A DNA stretch of 41,591 bases from an uncultured Sphingorhabdus sp. GTDB taxonomy: Bacteria; Pseudomonadota; Alphaproteobacteria; Sphingomonadales; Sphingomonadaceae. Numbering within the stretch: the stretch's first letter is position 1; every line of letters starts with the position of its first letter. Made by a program: the position numbers and the translations under genes. The DNA lies in assembly GCA_905479715.1 (NCBI GenBank), contig CAJQNR010000112.1, positions 1-41,591 on the forward strand. The letters are read 5' to 3'. Of the stretch, positions 35,857 to 41,591 are shown piece by piece. The notes under the pieces were generated by a model, which made no database searches, was not told where the DNA came from, and saw only the letters and a list, made by a program, of their open reading frames with translations.

Positions 35857-36375
35857 CTACATGATCGGCCCGGCGAACTGTTCATACACATAGGCGACGA
35901 AGGTCAGGGTCAAGCCGACCAGAAACACCCGATAGGCCCAGCCCAGGAAACGGTATTTTTTGCGTTCAAGAACCTGACCCATTTGATAGATGTCGCGAAG
36001 CATGGCGCGATAGGTTGATTCCTGGCTGCGCAATTCCTGGAGCAACAGACGGTCGATAAACTCGCCTTCACTGAGATCTGAAAAGCCACCGAAAAACAGC
36101 ATATTTGGCGAATGATCCTGCCAGGGGGTAACGGATGGCATCACCGCCAATGCGGACAGCCCGGCTGATAAAAACGCGGAGATAGCAAGGATAAGAAGCG
36201 GCAGGGACATGTTGCCCGCCTGGCTTTGACCAACAGCAAGCGTGAACACGACAAATGTTGCTCCAATCAGCATATTCGCCTTGTTATCAGCCATAACACT
36301 CAATTGCACATGATGGCGCTGCGTCGTGCCTAGCGCATAAACGACCTCATCTGGCCATTTGTTGGCATCATCCAT
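35857..36375 (-). CDS. Pycsar effector-family (PycTM, DUF5706-like) membrane protein
   Basis: A 172-residue protein whose core HVQLSVMADNKANMLIGATFVVFTLAVG is the DUF5706/PycTM signature (A-D-x-K-A-N-x-L-I). Helices are at about 35-50, 58-80 and 145-164. The middle NMLFFGGFSDLSEGEF and DIYQMGQVLERKKYRFLGWAY match the alphaproteobacterial effector type. In Pycsar defence such proteins are activated by cyclic UMP/CMP and damage the membrane. No pyrimidine cyclase gene is in the window, so this is an orphan. It lies convergent with the CerR-like gene (6-base gap) and divergent from acp, inside the sphingolipid locus. A non-defence role linked to membrane lipids is possible but inferred. Confidence 0.8.
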   Translation of the reverse strand: MDDANKWPDEVVYALGTTQRHHVQLSVMADNKANMLIGATFVVFTLAVGQSQAGNMSLPLLILAISAFLSAGLSALAVMPSVTPWQDHSPNMLFFGGFSDLSEGEFIDRLLLQELRSQESTYRAMLRDIYQMGQVLERKKYRFLGWAYRVFLVGLTLTFVAYVYEQFAGPIM

Positions 36376-36481
36376 ATATTACTCTCCGGAAGGTTGAAAC
36401 GCGATACGGCCAAAGAGTGGCAGAAAGCACGCCCACGGGCAAGACAAGGCGCGCATTATGCCGCTTTTGCGCCTTATTCGC

Positions 36482-36508
36482 TTGCCAATGGTGCGCATGT
36501 CTTGGCAA
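36482..36508. promoter_or_regulatory. Inverted repeat upstream of acp, possible operator
   Basis: TTGCCAA and TTGGCAA form a perfect 7-bp inverted repeat with centres 20 bases apart, in the 165-base gap between the PycTM gene and acp. It lies 32 bases before the acp start, with an AT-rich palindrome (AATAATTATT, 36520-36529) between the two. The spacing of two helical turns suits a dimeric regulator. The promoter itself is not clear. Confidence 0.4.
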
Positions 36509-36540
36509 AGGTCAGGAATAATAATTATTGGAAGCAATAT

Positions 36541-36786
36541 ATGGCAAATCGCGAAGACATCATGGCCAAGGTCAGCGGACTGATCGGGCCGTTCAACAAC
36601 AAGGGCGTCGCCTTGTCGGCAGACACGACCTTTCAGGGCGATCTCGAATGGGACAGCCTGACCGTCATGGACTTTGTCGCTGCTGTGGAAGATGAATTTG
36701 ATATCATCATCACCATGAACATGCAGGCCGAAATAGAAAGCGTCGGCCAACTCGCCGATGCCGTCGCCAAGTTGATGGAAAACTGA
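36541..36786 (+). CDS. Acyl carrier protein for sphingolipid synthesis
   Basis: An 81-residue ACP that presents an acyl chain, by context to serine palmitoyltransferase. The phosphopantetheine site is Ser39 in LEWDSLTVMDF, and the helix 3-4 region is FDIIITMNMQAEIESVGQLADAVAKLM. I chose ATG 36541 (GGAAG about 8 bases upstream); the ORF-track start at 36394 adds 49 implausible residues. It lies 91 bases before spt. In sphingomonads and Caulobacter a dedicated ACP is found beside SPT and is distinct from the fatty-acid-synthesis ACP. Confidence 0.93.
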   Translation: MANREDIMAKVSGLIGPFNNKGVALSADTTFQGDLEWDSLTVMDFVAAVEDEFDIIITMNMQAEIESVGQLADAVAKLMEN

Positions 36787-36790
36787 AGCC

Positions 36791-36840
36791 AAACACCCGC
36801 TCGCCCTGAGCTAGTTGAGGGGTCGCTCGAGCGGGTGTTT
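36791..36840. terminator. 13-bp hairpin with REP-like arms between acp and spt
   Basis: AAACACCCGCTCG pairs perfectly with CGAGCGGGTGTTT (loop of 24 bases), followed by TATAC. It acts as a possible terminator or attenuator between acp and spt. The loop contains CCCTGAGCTAGTTGAGGGG, and downstream CTTCAACAGGCTCAGGACTAACGG (36846-36869) is its near-complement, a degenerate sphingomonad-type CCTGAGC...GCTCAGG palindrome. Confidence 0.65.
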
Positions 36841-36869
36841 TATACTTCAACAGGCTCAGGACTAACGGA
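36804..36869. repeat. Degenerate REP-like palindrome (CCTGAGC...GCTCAGG)
   Basis: Left arm CCCTGAGCTAGTTGAGGGG and right arm CTTCAACAGGCTCAGGACTAACGG are inverted with several mismatches. They resemble the TCGCCCTGAGCTTGTCGAAGG / CTTCGACAGGCTCAGGACGAACGG element that I recall as widespread in sphingomonad genomes. It overlaps the acp-spt hairpin; only one copy is clear in this window. Confidence 0.55.
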
Positions 36870-36877
36870 AGTAAAGA

Positions 36878-38077
36878 ATGACCGATTTATTGAGTAAATT
36901 CGACCCGCTGATCAAGGAGCGCGAGACGCTTCTGGCCACCGGCGTCAGGGACCCCTTCTCGCTGGTGATGGACGAAGTGCTCTCGCCAACCGTCGCGATC
37001 TGCGATGGCAAGGAAACCATCCTGCTTGGCACCTATAATTATATGGGCATGACCTTTGATGATGATGTGCGTGAAGCAGGCATCAAGGCGCTGGAAGAAT
37101 TTGGCTCCGGCACCACCGGTAGCCGGGTGCTCAACGGCACCTATGCAGGCCATCGCGATTGCGAAGAGGCTCTGAAAGAATTTTACGCAATGGACCATGC
37201 GATGGTCTTTTCCACCGGCTATCAGGCCAATCTCGGGATCATTTCCACGCTCGCAGGCAAAGGGGATTATGTGATCCTCGACATCGACAGCCATGCGTCC
37301 ATCTATGATGGTTGCGCGATGGGCAATGCCGAGATTGTCGCCTTCCGTCACAATGATATTGAAGCGCTGGAAAAACGGCTGAAACGCCTCCCTGCCGAAG
37401 CCGGGAAGCTGGTTGTCCTGGAAGGCGTCTATTCGATGCTCGGCGATGTCGCGCCGCTCAAGGAAATGGTCCGCATCTGCAAGGAAAACGGCGCGATGGT
37501 ACTGGTCGACGAAGCCCACTCGATGGGCTTTATCGGCGAAAATGGCCGCGGCGTCTGCGAAGCGCAGGGCGTGATCGACGATGTCGATTTCATCATCGGC
37601 ACGTTCAGCAAGAGCGTCGGCACGGTTGGCGGCTTCTGCGTGTCCAATCACCCGAAATTCGAAATATTGCGACTGGTTTGCCGCCCCTATGTGTTCACCG
37701 CCTCGCTTCCGCCGAGCGTCATGGCAACCGCCAGCACCTCGATCCGCAAGCTGATGCACAGCGGCAACAAGCGCGCACATCTCTGGGAAAATAGCAAGAA
37801 ACTGCACCAGGGCCTGCGCGACCTCGGCTTCACCCTCGGTACCCCCGAGGCGCAAAGCGCGATCATCGCAGTGATCATGCCCGACCTCGAGAAAGGCGCC
37901 ATGATGTGGCAGGCCTTGCTCGCCGAAGGGCTTTACGTGAATCTGGCACGGCCGCCAGCAACACCGGCCAATATGACCCTGCTCCGCTGTTCGCTCTGCG
38001 CGGAACATAGCAGCGAGCAGGTCGACCAGATTCTGGGCATGTTCGAAGCGGCCGGGAAAGCGGTCGGGGCAATTTGA
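36878..38077 (+). CDS. spt: Serine palmitoyltransferase
   Basis: PLP enzyme (399 residues, alpha-oxoamine synthase family) that condenses serine with an acyl thioester to 3-ketodihydrosphingosine, the committed step of sphingolipid synthesis. FGSGTTGSRVLNGTYAGHRDCEEALKEFY closely resembles the Sphingomonas paucimobilis enzyme. Lys245 in GTFSKSVGTVGG forms the PLP aldimine, DEAHSMGFIG supplies the Asp, and DSHASIYDG the stacking His. It is the soluble homodimeric bacterial type with no membrane segment. It is preceded by its ACP and a hairpin, and followed by an enoyl-CoA hydratase-like gene. Confidence 0.96.
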   Translation: MTDLLSKFDPLIKERETLLATGVRDPFSLVMDEVLSPTVAICDGKETILLGTYNYMGMTFDDDVREAGIKALEEFGSGTTGSRVLNGTYAGHRDCEEALKEFYAMDHAMVFSTGYQANLGIISTLAGKGDYVILDIDSHASIYDGCAMGNAEIVAFRHNDIEALEKRLKRLPAEAGKLVVLEGVYSMLGDVAPLKEMVRICKENGAMVLVDEAHSMGFIGENGRGVCEAQGVIDDVDFIIGTFSKSVGTVGGFCVSNHPKFEILRLVCRPYVFTASLPPSVMATASTSIRKLMHSGNKRAHLWENSKKLHQGLRDLGFTLGTPEAQSAIIAVIMPDLEKGAMMWQALLAEGLYVNLARPPATPANMTLLRCSLCAEHSSEQVDQILGMFEAAGKAVGAI

Positions 38078-38082
38078 CCAAA

Positions 38083-38877
38083 ATGACCAACTCCATCAAC
38101 ATCGAACAACGCGGCGCGATTGAAATATTGACGCTCAACCGCCCCGAAAAACTCAATACGATGAACGAGGATATGATCTTCGCGCTGCAGGATTATTTCC
38201 GCGGCCTCCAGAAGCGCCTCGATGTCCGCGTTGTCCTGTTCCGCGCAGAAGGCCGGGCCTTTTGCGCCGGCCTCGACATTGGCGGCTGGACAAATGACGG
38301 CTCGGCCGGGCCGGTACAGCATGTCTGGCGTACGCAGCGCTCGATCGCCACCGTGATGCAGCTGATGCGGCAATGCCCGCAGCCGATTATCGCGTTGGCG
38401 CAAGGTGCCGCCTGCGGTGGCGGCTTCTCGCTATTGCTCGCCAGCGACGTTCGCTTTGGTGTGCCGTCGCTCAAGATGAATGCGGCCTATATCAAGATCG
38501 GTCTCGGCGGCTGCGATATGGGATCAAGCTATTTCCTGCCGCGCATGGTTGGCGCGTCGATCGCGTCCGAACTCATCCTGACCGGTCGCTTCATCCATGC
38601 CGAACGGGCCGAAAAATACGGCCTGATCAGCGAAATGGTCGACGAGGACAAGCTGCTCCCGACCGGATTGTCGCTGGCCGAGGAAATGCTCGACACCGCG
38701 CCGATGGGTCTGCGCCTGTCGAAAGATGCGCTCAATCGCAATATTGACGCGCAAAGTTTCGAGGCTGCGCTGGCGATCGAAGACCGGCAGCAGGTGATGC
38801 TCTCAATGACCGAGGACAGCCGCGAGGCGGCCAAGGCGTTTTTTGCGAAGCGGAAGCCGGATTACAAGGATCGCTGA
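38083..38877 (+). CDS. Enoyl-CoA hydratase/isomerase (crotonase) family protein
   Basis: Crotonase-fold enzyme of about 264 residues. LTLNRPEKLNTMN, FRAEGRAFCAGLDIGG and ALAQGAACGGGFSLLLASDVRFG supply the CoA-binding and oxyanion-hole regions. GGCDMGSSYFLPRMVG replaces the segment that carries catalytic glutamates in classical hydratases (GA..E..LP), so the reaction is uncertain. It starts 5 bases after spt; TTG 38074 overlaps the spt stop and is an alternative start. Co-transcription with acp-spt suggests a role in acyl-chain processing for sphingolipids, but this is inference. Confidence 0.88.
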   Translation: MTNSINIEQRGAIEILTLNRPEKLNTMNEDMIFALQDYFRGLQKRLDVRVVLFRAEGRAFCAGLDIGGWTNDGSAGPVQHVWRTQRSIATVMQLMRQCPQPIIALAQGAACGGGFSLLLASDVRFGVPSLKMNAAYIKIGLGGCDMGSSYFLPRMVGASIASELILTGRFIHAERAEKYGLISEMVDEDKLLPTGLSLAEEMLDTAPMGLRLSKDALNRNIDAQSFEAALAIEDRQQVMLSMTEDSREAAKAFFAKRKPDYKDR

Positions 38878-38879
38878 TA

Positions 38880-38905
38880 TTCCGACAAGCTGAACCTGAT
38901 CGGAA
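38880..38905. terminator. Weak hairpin between convergent genes
   Basis: TTCCGA...TCGGAA, a 6-bp stem with a 14-base loop in the 42-base gap between the crotonase (plus) and cupin (minus) genes. No T tract, so support is weak. Confidence 0.3.
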
Positions 38906-38919
38906 ATGACAAAAGCGGC

Positions 38920-39315
38920 CTACCGTTCCCGATGCTCCGTGCCTTCGCCGGCGGTTATGAATAGGGCCGTTGCAGAAACTTCGATGTCCGCCGTATGCCA
39001 GACGCCGGGTGCGTTCACGGCATATTCGCCGGACGACAACGTGCTGCGCCGCTGCAAGCCGTCAGCCATTTCCTGAATCAATGTAATTTCACCGGCCGTA
39101 CACAAGACCACCTCCGCGCCATTGGGATGCATTTCCCAGACATTCCAGTTTTCGGTGAAGCTATGCATGGAAACCAGCCTGCCCTCTGCGCCATCCTTGC
39201 CATGGCGCGCGCCATAGCCTGCATACCAGTCCAGATCACCGGTCATTTCCGGCTCAATTTCTGCCGTTGCCCCTAGACCAAGATGGATCGGATTTATCTC
39301 TAGCCTGCGAACCAT
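38920..39315 (-). CDS. Cupin-domain protein
   Basis: A 131-residue single-cupin protein: WNVWEMHPNGAEVVLCTAGEITLIQE and SGEYAVNAPGVWHTADI give the two cupin motifs. The metal-binding residues are only partly matched (HPNGAE, His in VWHTAD), so it may bind a small molecule rather than act as an enzyme. ATG 39315 has AGGAG 7 bases upstream, better than the GTG at 39321. It is the last gene of a minus-strand run with the Tam41-like and lipid-kinase-like genes (26-base gap). Confidence 0.78.
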   Translation of the reverse strand: MVRRLEINPIHLGLGATAEIEPEMTGDLDWYAGYGARHGKDGAEGRLVSMHSFTENWNVWEMHPNGAEVVLCTAGEITLIQEMADGLQRRSTLSSGEYAVNAPGVWHTADIEVSATALFITAGEGTEHRER

Positions 39316-39341
39316 GGTCACTCTCCTTGGAAAGGTTGATA

Positions 39342-40259
39342 TTATTTAATCGCGCCGCCCATAATCAAACGCGGCAACATGACCAACGCGCCCAGGATCG
39401 GCCAGTTCCTTTGCCATGGCTTAATCACATATTCAGTGCCGGCATGGCGGTTTATCTTCCAAGCGAGATAATCAATGCCGCCAGCGTAAGTGGCGGATGC
39501 CTTGGCCAGTCTCGCCAGCGTCAGCAGCTTGCCATTGCGCCGCAATTGCCGCCATCTTTTCTCGACCGTGTCGCGAGAGGTGATGATCTTTAGTTTCTTG
39601 CCCTGAGCCTTGTTCCGCTCCGCGATCGCCGCCAGGACGGCCGGTCCAAACCGGGCATAGCGCTCGGGATCCGCATCGACGACCGAATCGGAACGGTCCT
39701 TGCGCTCGGCGCGCAATTCTGCGCCATAGGTCAGTTCAAAACCGCGTTTCCAGAGATCCGCTATGCTGTATTCCTTGCCAATATCCATCATCGGGAAAGT
39801 CAGGTCGAACAGGGTTATCGCTGCGCCTTCAATCGCCTCAACGACTTGGGACTTGGCCTGTGCATCCGCATGCCAGACCAGCCGGGACGGTTGTGCAAAT
39901 CGCGCCCAGACGCTGACCGCGCTCGCGGTAATCCGGTTCAGCTTGTAAAAATCCTGCTCGCTCAACACCGCGACCTTGGCGACCAGCCCATCATGCTCTG
40001 CCGGGAACACATTGGGAGGCAGACGCTTGTTCGCAGCCACCAGCCAGCTCTTGCCATAGGCTGCTTCATAGCTCGACACGATCAGGTAGAAATCAAGCAT
40101 CTGCCCGTCGAGCTCGGTTGTCCGCAGGCAGGATCCATAGAAAAGGACAGAGCGCGACGCATCGCCATATTGCTCGGCAATCGAGGCCGCAAAAGCCGAG
40201 ACCCGCGAATCCACAGGCTGAGTCAGTTCTTCTGCAATCAAGGATTTGAGTTCGCTCAC
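39342..40259 (-). CDS. Tam41-like nucleotidyltransferase (CDP-lipid or CDP-metabolite synthase candidate)
   Basis: A 305-residue protein with a nucleotidyltransferase opening, LFYGSCLRTTELDGQMLDFYLIV: Gly42-Ser43 and Asp56 lie as in the GS...D motif of Tam41, the mitochondrial CDP-diacylglycerol synthase. Further downstream KVAVLSEQDFYKLNRITASAVSVWARFAQPSRLVW and KRGFELTYGAELRAERKDRSDSVVDADPERYARF resemble Tam41 segments of the same order. It is sandwiched between a DAG-kinase-like gene (15-base gap) and a cupin gene. In context it may make a CDP-activated intermediate for a sphingolipid head group; Caulobacter uses a cytidylyltransferase (CpgD) for ceramide diphosphoglycerate. The exact substrate is unknown. 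Confidence 0.65.
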   Translation of the reverse strand: MSELKSLIAEELTQPVDSRVSAFAASIAEQYGDASRSVLFYGSCLRTTELDGQMLDFYLIVSSYEAAYGKSWLVAANKRLPPNVFPAEHDGLVAKVAVLSEQDFYKLNRITASAVSVWARFAQPSRLVWHADAQAKSQVVEAIEGAAITLFDLTFPMMDIGKEYSIADLWKRGFELTYGAELRAERKDRSDSVVDADPERYARFGPAVLAAIAERNKAQGKKLKIITSRDTVEKRWRQLRRNGKLLTLARLAKASATYAGGIDYLAWKINRHAGTEYVIKPWQRNWPILGALVMLPRLIMGGAIK

Positions 40260-40274
40260 GCGAGCCGTCCTAGC

Positions 40275-41249
40275 TCAAGCGGCAAGCCGAAGGAAGGACA
40301 CTGGTTTGGTGGATTTCAGTACAATCGGATGCCCCGGCTGGGCGCTGAACAATTCACCGTCCATCAGCACATTGCTGCCGTCGCCCTCGATGCGGATCAT
40401 ATCGCCGCGTTCGAGATGAATGCCCTTCTGTACCGTTTTTCCCAACCGGCCAAAAATCACCGACAGCAGAAAGCGCATAATGGCCCCGGCTTGCTGATCG
40501 ATCGCCAGAAACTGCATCCGCCCGATTGCATTTTTATTCCGCATGGATCGCTTCATCAGCAAAAGTCGCTCCAGCGTGGTGACAATCAGTACCGCAAAAT
40601 TGCCCTGAAACTGGCCATCCCGGATCAGTGATATTTTGACCGGCGTCGACCGTTTGGGCAGGAATTTTGCCCGAATGCCGAACAGAACGGATGCAAGTGC
40701 GGCAAATACGGTCAGCACATGGGCCGCGGCGTTCGGCAGTCCGAGCGGATAAATCTTGTGACGGCAATAGAGGATGAACTCCGACAAGCCCGCCCCGCCG
40801 AGGAACATGCCCAGCACGACCTTGCTGTCCTTGCCGCCGTCGGAAAGCGCGATCAGTTCGCGGTCGACGAGATGTTCGTGCAAATCATGTTTGGCCAGTT
40901 CGACAATCCGTTCGAGCGCCTTGAGCGGATTGCCTTCGGATCCGAGATCGAGGGCAATCAAATTGGTCTTGCCATTGGGCAGAACTGCAACCGGAGGCGG
41001 GTTGTCCCCGAAATGGCCACCCTGGTATAATTCGGTCAACGCCGCCTGGACGGTCCCGTCACCGCCATTGATGACCAGCACTTTCGGTTTGACCCGTGCA
41101 ATCGTCTCCAGAGCCTTGGCAATTTCGTCGACATGATCGACTTCATAATGGAAGACATCACTGTTCTTCACGCAATAGGAACGGACATCCGGAAGAATCG
41201 CCCGGTTCCCCGTTGAATTGGGATTGGAAAGAAGTGCGACATTTGCCAT
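40275..41249 (-). CDS. Diacylglycerol/sphingosine-kinase-like lipid kinase, possible ceramide kinase
   Basis: A 324-residue lipid kinase of the DAGK catalytic family. NPNST near the N-terminus and NGGDGTVQAAL (61-71) are the ATP-binding motifs. The normally PxGTxND loop reads LPNGKTNLIA, lacking the usual Thr and Asp. The C-terminus holds IEGDGSNVLMDGELF, the family's DGE motif. In Caulobacter a DAGK-like protein in the sphingolipid locus (CpgB) phosphorylates ceramide; here the gene is next to a Tam41-like gene in a similar locus, so ceramide phosphorylation is the leading inference. It starts 33 bases after the DUF2141 gene. Confidence 0.85.
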   Translation of the reverse strand: MANVALLSNPNSTGNRAILPDVRSYCVKNSDVFHYEVDHVDEIAKALETIARVKPKVLVINGGDGTVQAALTELYQGGHFGDNPPPVAVLPNGKTNLIALDLGSEGNPLKALERIVELAKHDLHEHLVDRELIALSDGGKDSKVVLGMFLGGAGLSEFILYCRHKIYPLGLPNAAAHVLTVFAALASVLFGIRAKFLPKRSTPVKISLIRDGQFQGNFAVLIVTTLERLLLMKRSMRNKNAIGRMQFLAIDQQAGAIMRFLLSVIFGRLGKTVQKGIHLERGDMIRIEGDGSNVLMDGELFSAQPGHPIVLKSTKPVSFLRLAA

Positions 41250-41282
41250 TTATTGGGCCCTATCCCCGGTAACAGATTTTCA

Positions 41283-41591
41283 TCATCTGTATTTCATGCT
41301 GATGTTGATCGATTTGACTTCATTGCCGACGTTGAAAGCCGTTTTCTTGTAACTCGGCTTGCCGAGATTGAAGATGTTGATGCTTGGATTGTTCGACATA
41401 CCGCCGCCATCGCTGGTGATATCGGTTTTGCCGTTACCATTGAGATCGTGGCGAACCGCAATCGCATATTCGCCGGCCTGACTGAACGGCAGGCAGAAGG
41501 TCATGTTTTTCGCGCTGACCGGCACTTCGATACGGCTCAGCCATGCACCACTCTTGAGCCATTCGTCCTTGGTGCCGCGATAGCTTTGGAC
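41283..41591 (-). CDS. DUF2141 domain-containing protein (partial, N-terminus beyond the window)
   Basis: The reading frame is open to the window edge, so the N-terminus is missing. The visible 102 residues (SYRGTKDEWLKSGAWLSRIEVPVSAKNMTF...) include the DUF2141 signature AIAVRHDLNGNGKTDI followed by GGGMSNNPSI and KSINISMKYR at the end. DUF2141 proteins are small secreted or periplasmic proteins of unknown function. It is transcribed into the lipid kinase, Tam41-like and cupin genes on the same strand. The ORF-track start at 41525 (GTG) is internal. Confidence 0.8.
   Translation of the reverse strand, partial: VQSYRGTKDEWLKSGAWLSRIEVPVSAKNMTFCLPFSQAGEYAIAVRHDLNGNGKTDITSDGGGMSNNPSINIFNLGKPSYKKTAFNVGNEVKSINISMKYR

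Noticed and set aside
36887-38008. 373-residue minus-strand ORF
   Set aside because: Shadow of serine palmitoyltransferase; codon bias of the real gene keeps the opposite frame open.

Overview
The window looks like chromosomal DNA from a free-living alphaproteobacterium of the order Sphingomonadales (a Sphingopyxis/Parasphingorhabdus-like organism is my guess; the genus cannot be fixed by eye). The main reasons are a serine palmitoyltransferase with its dedicated acyl carrier protein, the general protein style, and a degenerate copy of the CCTGAGC...GCTCAGG palindrome that I recall as common in sphingomonad genomes. The DNA is densely coding, with many overlapping starts and stops. I found no tRNA, rRNA, insertion sequence, phage gene or CRISPR array.

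Layout. 1-6.7 kb: a periplasmic HtrA/Do protease, a HerA-like ATPase, a thioesterase, a GST-fold protein coupled to queF (queuosine synthesis), and a proline-rich membrane protein of unknown function. 6.9-11.3 kb: a probable sseA-metC-mscS operon (sulfur metabolism plus a mechanosensitive channel) and a TorF-type porin. 11.4-15.8 kb (minus strand): an epoxide hydrolase followed closely by two permeases and a double-ATPase protein of a Yej/Dpp-type peptide importer, with no binding protein. 15.9-22.0 kb (mostly minus): a 3-hydroxyacyl-CoA dehydrogenase, a DUF1176 protein, the ergothioneine pair egtB-egtD, and a tight operon gluQ-HIG1-cobalamin adenosyltransferase. 22.1-27.3 kb: an HNH endonuclease, a secreted TPR protein and phosphoenolpyruvate carboxylase. 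27.4-32.7 kb: a molybdopterin oxidoreductase, a TupA-type ATP-grasp protein and a Rieske oxygenase-SDR pair. 32.7-35.9 kb: obgE-proB followed immediately by a CerR-like reductase.

The most interesting stretch is 34.9-41.6 kb, a sphingolipid locus. It holds a CerR-like NAD(P)-dependent reductase, an acyl carrier protein, serine palmitoyltransferase and an enoyl-CoA hydratase-like protein. On the opposite strand lies a run of DUF2141 protein, DAG/sphingosine-kinase-like lipid kinase, Tam41-like nucleotidyltransferase and cupin. The kinase plus nucleotidyltransferase suggest a sphingolipid head-group pathway. A PycTM-type (Pycsar effector, DUF5706-like) membrane protein sits alone inside the locus with no cyclase beside it.

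Two queuosine-related genes (queF, gluQ) and an ergothioneine pair are also present, but they are separated and appear to be ordinary housekeeping functions.
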